A stretch of 6,919 nt of DNA from Chitinophagaceae bacterium. GTDB lineage: Bacteria > Bacteroidota > Bacteroidia > Chitinophagales > Chitinophagaceae. The notes beneath the pieces were generated by a model that searched no databases, was not told the origin of the DNA, and saw only the letters and a list, made by a program, of their open reading frames with translations. The number at the start of each line of letters is the position of its first letter. The stretch's first letter is position 1. The stretch covers positions 1 to 6,919 of the forward strand of contig JADYYU010000087.1 of the NCBI GenBank assembly GCA_020853515.1. The letters run 5' to 3'. Both the position numbers and the translations under genes were made by a program. This document shows positions 1 through 6,837 of the stretch, piece by piece.

Positions 1-123
1 AAGCTCTGATTCTTTTTTTTGATCCTTCATTGTCCTGAAGTATTCAGCAGATCTTAAGTGAAAGCGTACATTGCTAAAAGCACCCCCTACAGTGGTTCTG
101 CTATCTTCCGGCGCAATGTACAT
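1..123 (-). CDS. Possible 5' fragment of an unidentified leftward gene, cut by the window edge
   Basis: Reading leftward from an ATG at 121-123, the frame stays open for 41 codons to the window edge. It begins MYIAPEDSRTTVGGAF and continues as a mixed, protein-like sequence ending in a charged stretch (KDQKKESEL). The frame is open back to about 147, where a GTG at 145-147 is another possible start. I do not recognise the family and assign no function. Against it being real: the stretch is short, no good -7 box sits at a sensible distance, and it contains a 9-base perfect inverted repeat (66-74 with 113-121), which could mean structured non-coding DNA instead. Sequence to the left of the window would settle it. 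Confidence 0.27.
   Translation of the reverse strand, partial: MYIAPEDSRTTVGGAFSNVRFHLRSAEYFRTMKDQKKESEL
66..121. repeat. 9-base perfect inverted repeat with a 38-base loop
   Basis: GTACATTGC at 66-74 is the exact reverse complement of GCAATGTAC at 113-121. The arms could form a stem around a 38-base loop. The repeat lies inside the possible partial gene at 1-123, with its right arm at that frame's start codon. If transcribed leftward, the stem could hide the start region. Its function is unknown. Confidence 0.4.
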
Positions 124-219
124 TAGCAGCAAACCATATCTAAACACTCACTGCGACAGGCATTCAAGGATTGCATAGTCGTCTGCATAAGCGACTTTAT
201 TTTACAGCTAAGATGAACG

Positions 220-237
220 ACATGATCTTTATCATGT
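220..237. promoter_or_regulatory. Dyad resembling a Crp/Fnr-family operator
   Basis: ACATGAT (220-226), a 4-base spacer CTTT, and ATCATGT (231-237) form a perfect 7-base dyad. Its core TGAT-N4-ATCA matches the inner bases of the Fnr-type consensus TTGAT-N4-ATCAA. It lies about 75-90 bases upstream of the rightward -7-like box at 311 and about 100 bases upstream of the possible leftward start at 123, so it could serve either. The regulator is unknown and short AT-rich dyads can arise by chance. Confidence 0.3.
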
Positions 238-251
238 AACCTGATAGCATA

Positions 252-266
252 ATATGAAAATCATAT
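252..266. promoter_or_regulatory. Short AT-rich dyad ATATGA-N3-TCATAT
   Basis: ATATGA (252-257), spacer AAA, and TCATAT (261-266) form a perfect 6-base dyad, 14 bases to the right of the dyad at 220-237. It resembles a small dimer-binding site upstream of the box at 311. It is low in complexity and no regulator can be named. Confidence 0.22.
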
Positions 267-310
267 AAAAGATGGTACGAATGCTGTAAAAGTATATCAG
301 TAATTGTTCG

Positions 311-318
311 CACCTTTG
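311..318 (+). promoter_or_regulatory. Rightward -7-like promoter box
   Basis: CACCTTTG matches the Bacteroidota -7 consensus TAnnTTTG at all but the first base. I see no good TTTG-like -33 element at the usual spacing, so this is weak on its own. Its value comes from context: the region downstream has no long gene and ends in a strong terminator hairpin at 534-572, which would give a transcript of about 250 bases. Confidence 0.3.
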
Positions 319-324
319 TATCAG

Positions 325-572
325 AAAACGAACCCGATCATTGAATAAGCAAAAAAATTAAGTAAATACCCCGGAATCGACAGATGAGCAGCAGTCAGAC
401 GAAATCAAACTCAAAACAGAGCTAACTGTATGATTGAATAGAAATATAAACAGGCTAACAGCCATCAGGGGCAGGCGTACAGACAGGCAGTAGCAACGAT
501 AGACAATAAAAAAAATAGTGTGTTTTAATTGTTAAAAGTGTACTTAAGCGTAAATTAAGTGCACTTTTTTTT
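325..572 (+). ncRNA. Possible small RNA between a promoter-like box and a terminator
   Basis: The stretch starts just after the -7-like box at 311-318 and ends at the T-tract of the hairpin at 534-572. Inside are only two tiny rightward frames. One is 13 codons (384-425, MSSSQTKSNSKQS). The other has an ATG at 430 followed by a stop after three codons, and then a stop-free stretch at 442-525 in the same frame. It also holds a small hairpin, GGCT-AAC-AGCC (453-463). It does not look like tmRNA, RNase P RNA or SRP RNA. It could be a regulatory RNA, a decayed short gene, or simply spacer with the terminator serving only the leftward genes. Confidence 0.25.
534..572. terminator. Strong, probably bidirectional intrinsic terminator
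   Basis: AAAAGTGTACTTAA (534-547), a 7-base loop, and TTAAGTGCACTTTT (555-568) form a 14-base stem with one mismatch that can pair as a wobble. Reading rightward, the stem runs into eight T residues (565-572). Reading leftward, it ends in TTTTAACAATT, so it can also stop transcripts of the DUF2339-DUF3999 unit, whose last stop codon is 21 bases away. Arms, loop and T-tract are all directly visible. Confidence 0.8.
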
Positions 573-593
573 CGTTGAGCCATTTAAGCCGCA

Positions 594-1889
594 TTAAACC
601 GGACGTTCTTCACCTGTCGAAACGGATTCTCTTCCCATCTTCTTTACCATACTACCAGTGATAAAAAATAAGATCACAGCGATGACACCCAGTCCCACCC
701 ATACCATCATTTTATCATCCGACTGATCATATTCATCTTTGATAATGGCCGACTTGGGTTGTACATCTTCCATTTGAACAGAAGGCGGATCAGCAGGTAT
801 TTTGTTTTTGAAATAAACCAGATCATAGGAAGGCGCTTGTAACAAACTATCGCCGAAATACAGAAAATAACTGTTCCCTTTTTTCAAGTCCGCTGTGATG
901 ACAGAAGTTAGCTGATAGGCCGAAATGCTGTCAATTACCAAGGGTGTATTATCAAGATTTTCAATTTCAATTATAAAATCACCGGTCTTTTCATCTCCCA
1001 GAAAGGAGGATGTTTCAACCCATCGACCATTCTCTGAATTTAATTCGAAAGCCTCTTCTGGTGAATAAGTACTTTTGAACTTTTTTGCCGATAAAGAAAG
1101 ATTGCCGGCGCTACTGCCTGATTCTTCCTCCGCGATCATTGTAGTGATGCGGCCGTTTCGCTTAAAAAGATCTGGCGCGCTGATGTGAAAAACAAGTTTG
1201 TCGATGCGATTAGCCGGGCGGCAGGACATCTGTAAGAGGGTTTTCTTATTGCTGTCTTTGACGGAATAAGAAAGCCCATTCACTTTCAGAAATGCAGGTG
1301 CTTTAAAGGCCTGATTGCTGTAGCCCACCTGCAAAATTTTGAGGGCATGTTTGTCTTTCATTCTGATCTCTACTTTGAAATACGGATAGTCTGATACCGG
1401 GAACGTAATTTGCTGCCGCACCGTTGCATCACTGCCCATCCCCAGCGAAATAAAATAAAACCGATCGCGCACCACATACCACTTTTCACGGTCGTTGCTA
1501 CCCGAAATGCGCACCACCCGGTCAGTTTCGGCATTTTTCATTTCAAAAATAAATTTGTCTATCTTATTCTTTCCACTGTTCTCTATGATAACAGTCTGCC
1601 AGTCGCCTTCTGTTTTATCCTCCATAATGTTATAAGTCACAAAATCAGTCTGCGTCTGATACATATTTTCCTTCTTCAGCAAATAGGGGATCTCTTTACC
1701 CTCATTATCAATCAGGCGCAGATCTTCGTAATGTGCCAATGCATAGGCGCCCAGTTGGCTGCTGAGCGGTATATTATAAAAGCCGCTCTCATTTACCTGG
1801 CCAAGCTTTGACTTGTAGGTAAAATTTTGTGCCTGCAAGAGCAGGGGCGCAGCAAATAAAAAAATCATTAAGCCATATTTCTTTAACAT
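594..1889 (-). CDS. DUF3999 family protein: exported, anchored in the membrane at its C terminus
   Basis: Function unknown. From the ATG at 1887-1889 the protein has 431 residues. A clear signal peptide comes first (Lys-Lys at 3-4, hydrophobic core to about 18, likely cut after Ala20). DUF3999-like marks follow: DLRLIDNEGKEIPY near 56-69 and YFLYFGDSLLQAPSYDL near 341-357. SGSNDREKWYVV near 129-140 resembles a strand-turn of discoidin/galactose-binding-type beta domains (inference). One membrane helix lies at about 394-412 with a basic cytoplasmic tail, so most of the protein should sit in the periplasm. It follows the DUF2339 gene closely and ends with TAA before a hairpin terminator. An in-frame GTG at 1896-1898 would add three residues and leave a 2-base gap to the upstream stop. 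I prefer the ATG because it opens with the typical Lys-rich signal-peptide start. Family assignment is from memory of the family, not a search. Confidence 0.85.
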   Translation of the reverse strand: MLKKYGLMIFLFAAPLLLQAQNFTYKSKLGQVNESGFYNIPLSSQLGAYALAHYEDLRLIDNEGKEIPYLLKKENMYQTQTDFVTYNIMEDKTEGDWQTVIIENSGKNKIDKFIFEMKNAETDRVVRISGSNDREKWYVVRDRFYFISLGMGSDATVRQQITFPVSDYPYFKVEIRMKDKHALKILQVGYSNQAFKAPAFLKVNGLSYSVKDSNKKTLLQMSCRPANRIDKLVFHISAPDLFKRNGRITTMIAEEESGSSAGNLSLSAKKFKSTYSPEEAFELNSENGRWVETSSFLGDEKTGDFIIEIENLDNTPLVIDSISAYQLTSVITADLKKGNSYFLYFGDSLLQAPSYDLVYFKNKIPADPPSVQMEDVQPKSAIIKDEYDQSDDKMMVWVGLGVIAVILFFITGSMVKKMGRESVSTGEERPV

Positions 1890-1900
1890 AGTAAACACTT

Positions 1901-4339
1901 TTAGTTTGATGGGTTTCCCTTTCCGATGCGATCGTCTTCATCCGTAAAAAGGTCTTTAATTTTTTGATACATAAACGACACGATCAACAAAATCACGCCG
2001 AGTATAATAAACGCAGCTATTTTTCCGCCTTGTCCAACATTCGAAATATCATACACAAACAACTTGACAATGGTGAGTGTAAACAAAGCCAGCGAAATGA
2101 TCCGTAATTGTTTGATGCGCCTTTTCATGCCGACTCCCATCATTAGCAGCGAAACTACGCTCCATAAAATAGGCCAGACCACTTTCACCGCTTTACGGGC
2201 TGTTTCTGACCAATCAAAACCAGGCTCATAGGCAGCAACTACCCACAAGTGTACCATTTCAGAACTTAAGATAAATAAGCCTGCCAGTGTAAGAAACCAC
2301 GGCGCCCATTTAGACAATATACCTGACAGCCCATGATGTTTCAATAGGAATTGTATCAGTAATGCAAGACCACCCAGCGCTGCAAGGGGTATCAGGAAGT
2401 GAAAATAAAATAAAGAATAAATTTCAGGCTGCTGCAAACATACACTGCGTAAATCAGTGACCCACAGATTAGCAACAGGATAAAGCAACAATGAAATGGC
2501 TGCAATAGCCACCAGCACTTTATGTACATTCATTTCGCAGAAGCGCTGAACATACCACATTAGCGTGGTGACAAACAGAAAATGCCAGGCACCCCATATC
2601 ACATGCTGAAAATCAACAGAACGAGTAATTGCAAATGACTGATAATGCAACTCCCTGAAGCCTACCATATACATGACCAGCATAGCAGCAGCACCCAGAA
2701 TATGCGCAAACAGTGATGTAGAAATCAAACCCCAAAACAGCATCTTTTCCTGATCGCGTCGCACCCATTTTAAATTAAGCAGCATGGCAGCAATCACCAC
2801 CATTCCGGTGATAAACGCTTTATTAAAAATAAGTGGCAGACGATTGACCTGCGCTGCAAAATAGTTATTTCGCCAATCCATACCCAAACTCACAACACTT
2901 AACAGGATCACAAGTACACTGGCATTTTTAATGACCTGTATATTTGACTTCAATCCCAGCCAATAGAGTATCGCAGCTTCGGCGGCCCAGAACAAGGTGA
3001 TATAATTTCCATGTAACTGCACCGGACCGGCCAGACTGACAAAGGTCATTACCAGCGCTATCAGCAGGTAAATCAGGTTTTTGTCGATCTGTTGATTTTT
3101 GAAAAACAAATAGGCAAAAGCAAAATTAAACACTGCCATCGAAATCACGAAGATGCCCTGATAATCACCGTTATGAATAGTTTGCAGAAAAAATAATCCA
3201 CCTCCCAGATACAGGAAGGAATTGCTCAACAGCACAGTGATCTCAATGCCAGCAAATTTTTGTTTTTGCCTGATATTGTAAATAATATTTGTGGCAAAAA
3301 ATACGATATAAAACAAGGTGGCAAAAATCAGTGCAGTGCTGCTATGCCCTTTAGACACATCATATTCGTTATAAGTCCAGATAGCAAAAATGAGTACGGT
3401 AAAAACATAACCGATTCTGTTCAGCAGATTCCACTTTTTAAAATTGGCCAGTATAAACATCCCTGCATTCAGGATCAGTAAATAAGAAAACAGGGTCTTA
3501 AAATTGCCGGCGCCGTTGCTAACAAAAAACGGGGTACCAAAACCTCCAATCAACGCAATGATCGCAAGTTCCTTTTTGTCGTACACGAGCGACAATACTA
3601 CTGCCAAAAGGGTGATGACCACCATACAAATAAAGGCGGCAGTCTGCGGTAAAAGATGATATGACTGATAAGCCTGGTAGACAGAAAAGTACAGGACTGC
3701 GATACCACCACCTGCCAGTATCGAACTGAATGCACGATAATTTTTACTTAGTTTATGCGCTACGGCAATGAGGATGGTAGCAGCTCCCAGCCCGATCAGA
3801 ATTTTACCTGCATCGGTGATGAGATGGCGATCGATGGCCCACTTAACCGTAAAGAAAATACCAAGGACCAAAATAGCGATACCTACGAGGCTGATCAGTT
3901 TTTCACCGATGAACTGTTCGAAATTAGTTTTCCTTTGGGGTAAAATGGGTTGCAATGGTTTAGGCGGCAAATTTTCAGAGGCAGGCTGTGGTACAGGCTG
4001 TTGCGCTGCAGGTTTAGGTTCTTCAACTTTGGGCTGAGGCTTGGGTTCGTTCAGTGGTTTAATGGCCTCCGGTACAGGCGAATCCTGCACAATAACTTCT
4101 TTTTGTATTATTTGCGAAACTGCCGGTGCAGCAGATTCAATGGGCGATTTCTCCTGCACTTGCGCCGGCAGATTTTTTATTGATTCAATTCCTTTGTGCA
4201 GATCCAGAATATATTTTTTCAGCAGGTCAACTTCTCTTTTGAGATCTTTGATCTTTGAATTTGAATTTAAAGAAACAACGGCAGGAAGAATTAACAGAAT
4301 GATCAGTGCAAAAACGAGGAGAGCGATCAGTGATTCCAT
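1901..4339 (-). CDS. DUF2339 family polytopic inner-membrane protein
   Basis: Function unknown. The 812-residue protein opens with a membrane helix (about 3-23), followed by a short coiled-coil-like charged segment (28-56) and a Pro/Glu/Lys/Gln-rich linker (about 60-137). From about 147 to 792 it is almost continuous membrane helices, roughly 20 or more. Family-typical motifs are GEKLISLVGIAILVLG (145-160), GGFGTPFFVSNGAGNF (265-280), WAAEAAILYWLG (451-462) and the final block with VKLFVYDISNVG (758-769), then a last helix and a charged tail. It is the first gene of a leftward pair. The DUF3999 gene starts 2-11 bases after its TAA stop, so translational coupling is likely; these two families are often neighbours. 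A perfect -7 box lies 17 bases upstream of its ATG. The length is normal for the family and nothing is missing. Confidence 0.9.
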   Translation of the reverse strand: MESLIALLVFALIILLILPAVVSLNSNSKIKDLKREVDLLKKYILDLHKGIESIKNLPAQVQEKSPIESAAPAVSQIIQKEVIVQDSPVPEAIKPLNEPKPQPKVEEPKPAAQQPVPQPASENLPPKPLQPILPQRKTNFEQFIGEKLISLVGIAILVLGIFFTVKWAIDRHLITDAGKILIGLGAATILIAVAHKLSKNYRAFSSILAGGGIAVLYFSVYQAYQSYHLLPQTAAFICMVVITLLAVVLSLVYDKKELAIIALIGGFGTPFFVSNGAGNFKTLFSYLLILNAGMFILANFKKWNLLNRIGYVFTVLIFAIWTYNEYDVSKGHSSTALIFATLFYIVFFATNIIYNIRQKQKFAGIEITVLLSNSFLYLGGGLFFLQTIHNGDYQGIFVISMAVFNFAFAYLFFKNQQIDKNLIYLLIALVMTFVSLAGPVQLHGNYITLFWAAEAAILYWLGLKSNIQVIKNASVLVILLSVVSLGMDWRNNYFAAQVNRLPLIFNKAFITGMVVIAAMLLNLKWVRRDQEKMLFWGLISTSLFAHILGAAAMLVMYMVGFRELHYQSFAITRSVDFQHVIWGAWHFLFVTTLMWYVQRFCEMNVHKVLVAIAAISLLLYPVANLWVTDLRSVCLQQPEIYSLFYFHFLIPLAALGGLALLIQFLLKHHGLSGILSKWAPWFLTLAGLFILSSEMVHLWVVAAYEPGFDWSETARKAVKVVWPILWSVVSLLMMGVGMKRRIKQLRIISLALFTLTIVKLFVYDISNVGQGGKIAAFIILGVILLIVSFMYQKIKDLFTDEDDRIGKGNPSN

Positions 4340-4355
4340 ACAACTTATTTATATT

Positions 4356-4363
4356 CAAATGTA
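4356..4363 (-). promoter_or_regulatory. -7 promoter box of the DUF2339-DUF3999 unit
   Basis: On the minus strand this reads TACATTTG, a perfect match to the Bacteroidota consensus TAnnTTTG. It sits 17 bases before the DUF2339 ATG, so the mRNA leader would be only about 10 bases. I see no good TTTG -33 element at 17-21 bases upstream. The leader is A/T-rich with no Shine-Dalgarno motif, as is usual in the phylum. Confidence 0.5.
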
Positions 4364-4388
4364 GTAAGGTGTTTGTTAAGAAATAGAG

Positions 4389-4429
4389 AAAAAAAAAGGC
4401 TGGACGTATTGGCGTTTATGAATACATCC
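4389..4429 (-). terminator. Intrinsic terminator closing the rho transcript
   Basis: Read leftward, GGATGTATT (4429-4421), a 10-base loop and AATACGTCC (4410-4402) form a 9-base stem with one G-T wobble. Four bases (AGCC) and then nine T residues follow (4397-4389). It lies about 250 bases after the rho stop and just before the DUF2339 promoter box, so it would insulate the two units. The 4-base gap between stem and T-tract is slightly longer than ideal. Confidence 0.6.
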
Positions 4430-4436
4430 TTACAAA

Positions 4437-4470
4437 GTATTCGCTATTTCCCGGATTATATTGCGAATAC
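4437..4470. repeat. 8-base inverted repeat GTATTCGC / GCGAATAC
   Basis: GTATTCGC (4437-4444) and GCGAATAC (4463-4470) are exact reverse complements around an 18-base loop. The repeat lies in the presumed 3' untranslated region of rho, between its two terminator-like hairpins. There is no T-tract, so it is not a terminator by itself. It may add RNA structure or be a protein-binding site. Confidence 0.4.
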
Positions 4471-4608
4471 GAAAACCAATTTCAATTCAATTGGCACGGA
4501 CGATTCTTTGCTGAAAGCTGCATTCAATTAAAATCAGGCCTCACGAATGCACCTATCAAAATTGAATAAGATAAAATCGTATTGTTATCATAAATCTACG
4601 TATAACGA

Positions 4609-4639
4609 AATACCCGGTCATTATTAACAACCGGGTATT
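4609..4639 (-). terminator. First hairpin after rho, weak T-tract
   Basis: AATACCCGGT (4609-4618) and ACCGGGTATT (4630-4639) are perfect 10-base complements with an 11-base loop, 36 bases after the rho stop codon. Read leftward, the hairpin is followed by TCGTTATACG, so with the last arm bases there are only three T in a row. It could be a weak terminator or a 3'-end stabiliser, with the better T-tract terminator at 4389-4429 acting as backup. Confidence 0.5.
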
Positions 4640-4675
4640 GAGTATCTAAGTAATGAGTCCGCAGTGAATAAGGTA

Positions 4676-6580
4676 CTACTTATTCATCGTCGCCAGAAAC
4701 TCTTCATTGCTTTTAGTATGACGCATCTGAGAGAGAATGAAATTCATCACTTCTTCTGGGTTCATATCACCAATATGTTTGCGGAGGATATAGAGTTTGT
4801 TCATCACATCTTTGTCATGCAATAAGTCATCACGACGGGTAGATGATGCAACGATATCAATCGCAGGATAGATGCGCTTGTTGGCCAAACGACGATCGAG
4901 CTGCAACTCCATATTACCGGTACCTTTAAATTCTTCAAAGATCACCTCATCCATTTTACTTCCGGTATCGATCAGGGCTGTTGCCAATATAGTCAGAGAA
5001 CCGCCATTTTCAATTTTACGCGCAGCGCCAAAAAACTGTTTTGGTTTTTGCATCGCATTGGCTTCTACCCCACCGCTCAATACCTTGCCTGATGACGGTG
5101 CTACAGTATTATGTGCCCGGGCAAGACGGGTAATGCTATCGAGCAGTATCACCACATCATGTCCAACTTCCACCAATCGTTTGGCTTTTTGCAAAGCAAT
5201 GGCAGACACTTTCACATGTTTATCAGCAGGTTCATCAAAGGTAGAAGAGATCACCTCAGCTTTTACACTGCGTTCCATATCAGTCACCTCTTCAGGGCGT
5301 TCATCTACCAATACAATCATCAGATAACATTCCGGATGATTGGCCGCAATGGCGTTGGCTACTTCTTTCAGTAACATTGTTTTACCGGTTTTCGGCTGCG
5401 CTACTATGAGTCCACGCTGACCTTTACCGATCGGACAAAACAGGTCCATAATCCGGGTACTGAAATTATTGGGGGTGGTACACAAATTCATTTTTTCGTA
5501 CGGAAACAAAGGAGTCAGATAGTCGAATGGTACACGGTCACGAATTTCATCCGGCGATTTACCATTGATATGACTCACTTTTACCAGGGCAAAATATTTT
5601 TCACCTTCTTTAGGCGGACGCACACTGCCGGTAACGGTATCACCGGTTTTCAGTCCAAATAATTTGATCTGCGAATGTGACACATACACATCATCCGGTG
5701 AAGTCAGATAATTATAATCACTTGACCGTAAAAAACCATAACCATCAGGCATCAGTTCCATCACGCCTTCGCAATCAATTTGTCCGTCAAATTCAAGAAC
5801 AAACTTCGGTGCTTTTTTAGGCTTAAATTCCACTTCACTGAATGGGGCTTGCTGTCCTTCCTTTTCCGCAGTATTATGCTCGGTGCCCTCGTCCTTCTTA
5901 GCACCTTGTTGCTGATTATGATTTGCCGTATTGTTATTATTATGCTGATTGGATTGCTGTCTGTTATCAGGATGATTTTTCTGATTTGGATGCACAGGCT
6001 GACCCTCATGCGGCGTGTTTTTCTTCTGGTTCTGATGATTGTGAACGGGTATTTTGCGTTCATGCTGTGGCTTCTGTTCAGCAGGCTTTTCGTTCTGATT
6101 TTTCGGTACGATAGCCTCTGCCGGCTCTTCTGCAACCGCTTCAGCGGGTTTCACAGTGTCGGCTTCAGACGCAATAGCCATTTTCGTTTCAGCTTGCGCG
6201 GGCTTGGCCGGTTGTGGCTTTTTTGCTTTTTTAGTTTTTGGTTGCACTGCGGATTTTACCGCTTCGGGAGCTATTTCCTTTTTATCATTCTCAGCTACAA
6301 TTTCTGCAAGTGGCAATACCTCTTGTTTAGCTGCCGTGCTGGCTGCAGGCGGGTTTTCTTTAGCAGGACGTTCCTTTTTCACGGCACGCTTTTTCGCGGT
6401 TTTAGGTTCGGCCGTATCATTACTTTTTCCCTTCACGTTTGCAAGGGCCTGTGCATCGAGTATTTTGTAAATGAGGTCCTGTTTACTCAGATCTTTCACT
6501 TCTGAAAGGGCAAATTTTTTGGCAATGTCATGAAGTTCCGGAACGATCATATCGTTCAGTTGTAAAATGTCATAATTCAT
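4676..6580 (-). CDS. rho: Transcription termination factor Rho with a long disordered insert
   Basis: Rho is a hexameric RNA-dependent ATPase that binds nascent RNA, translocates and releases RNA polymerase. Visible domains are a Rho_N helical domain (about 1-45), a low-complexity insert (about 50-250), a cold-shock-like RNA-binding domain with DGYGFLRS (279-286), and the ATPase core. The core has Walker A AQPKTGKT (394-401), DERPEEVTDM (426-435), Walker B VVILLDSITRLARA (476-489), the Q-loop region LSGGVEANAMQKPKQFFGAA (501-520) and the R-loop region from GTGNMELQLDRR (553-564) onward. All key motifs are intact. At 634 residues it is about 215 longer than the 419-residue E. coli protein. The extra length is first Lys/Ala/Pro/Glu-rich, then Asn/Gln/His-rich (about 178-226). 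The start ATG fits the Rho_N domain and no Shine-Dalgarno motif is seen. The stop is TAG. It appears to be a single-gene unit. Confidence 0.98.
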   Translation of the reverse strand: MNYDILQLNDMIVPELHDIAKKFALSEVKDLSKQDLIYKILDAQALANVKGKSNDTAEPKTAKKRAVKKERPAKENPPAASTAAKQEVLPLAEIVAENDKKEIAPEAVKSAVQPKTKKAKKPQPAKPAQAETKMAIASEADTVKPAEAVAEEPAEAIVPKNQNEKPAEQKPQHERKIPVHNHQNQKKNTPHEGQPVHPNQKNHPDNRQQSNQHNNNNTANHNQQQGAKKDEGTEHNTAEKEGQQAPFSEVEFKPKKAPKFVLEFDGQIDCEGVMELMPDGYGFLRSSDYNYLTSPDDVYVSHSQIKLFGLKTGDTVTGSVRPPKEGEKYFALVKVSHINGKSPDEIRDRVPFDYLTPLFPYEKMNLCTTPNNFSTRIMDLFCPIGKGQRGLIVAQPKTGKTMLLKEVANAIAANHPECYLMIVLVDERPEEVTDMERSVKAEVISSTFDEPADKHVKVSAIALQKAKRLVEVGHDVVILLDSITRLARAHNTVAPSSGKVLSGGVEANAMQKPKQFFGAARKIENGGSLTILATALIDTGSKMDEVIFEEFKGTGNMELQLDRRLANKRIYPAIDIVASSTRRDDLLHDKDVMNKLYILRKHIGDMNPEEVMNFILSQMRHTKSNEEFLATMNK

Positions 6581-6608
6581 ATGAGGAAATATTTTCGTTA
6601 TTTACGAA

Positions 6609-6616
6609 CAAATTAA
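6609..6616 (-). promoter_or_regulatory. Possible -7 box for rho
   Basis: On the minus strand this reads TTAATTTG, one base off TAnnTTTG, 28 bases before the rho ATG. That gives a leader of about 20 bases. No convincing -33 element is seen, and the AT-rich surroundings make chance matches likely. Confidence 0.28.
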
Positions 6617-6837
6617 TATAAAATAATAAATTGGAATAAATTTGATTGTGAGATAAATCCGGTGCTTTTTATGGAAAGGATTGTGTTCTAAAGAAGCGGA
6701 GCCTGATTCAATTCTAATGCAAGTTTACAACCACTTTGCGAGATTGTCAAAAAAAATTTTCTTTTAGACGATCACAGAGTTACTTTTTGCGGCTGCCGTC
6801 AAGATCGATCGCACCTAAAAATCTACGTGCAAAATTC

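Larger units (their letters stand above)
4340..4675. other. Gap between rho and the DUF2339 gene
   Basis: These 336 bases hold two leftward hairpins (4609-4639 and 4389-4429), the promoter box at 4356-4363 and several further inverted repeats: GTATTCGC/GCGAATAC (4437-4444 with 4463-4470), CCAATT/AATTGG (4476-4481 with 4489-4494), and TGCATTC/GAATGCA (4519-4525 with 4545-4551). One rightward 37-codon frame (4418-4531) is present but unsupported. I see no other gene. Confidence 0.6.

Noticed and set aside
177..200. Hairpin AGTCG / CGACT followed by TTTATTTT as a rightward terminator
   Set aside because: The stem is only five bases with a 10-base loop and the T-run is broken. There is no gene to its left that it would clearly end.
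384..528. Pieces of a small rightward gene: MSSSQTKSNSKQS (384-425) and a protein-like stretch KYKQANSHQGQAYRQAV (from 442) in another frame
   Set aside because: Joining them needs a frameshift plus read-through of a TAG at 439-441. Two lesions in such a short region make a pseudogene call too weak.
361..572. tmRNA or another known housekeeping RNA, suggested by GGAATCGACAG near 373
   Set aside because: There is no tRNA-like 3' end with CCA, no recognisable tag frame and no matching 5' acceptor arm. The likeness is limited to a few bases.
4418..4531. Rightward 37-codon frame beginning MNTSLQSIRYFPDY
   Set aside because: No promoter box before it, it runs against the presumed rho 3' region, and several inverted repeats run through it. 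A frame of this length is easily found by chance. It would need conservation or ribosome-profiling support.
5780..6505. Long opposite-strand open frames within rho
   Set aside because: They mirror the low-complexity insert of rho, whose biased codons remove stops on the other strand. Their translations are Phe/Leu/Arg-rich and not protein-like, and rho itself is certain.
6637..6644. Perfect rightward -7 match TAAATTTG as the main promoter of the gene at 6892
   Set aside because: No -33 element at the right distance, very AT-rich surroundings and a leader of about 240 bases. The pair at 6838-6869 fits better.
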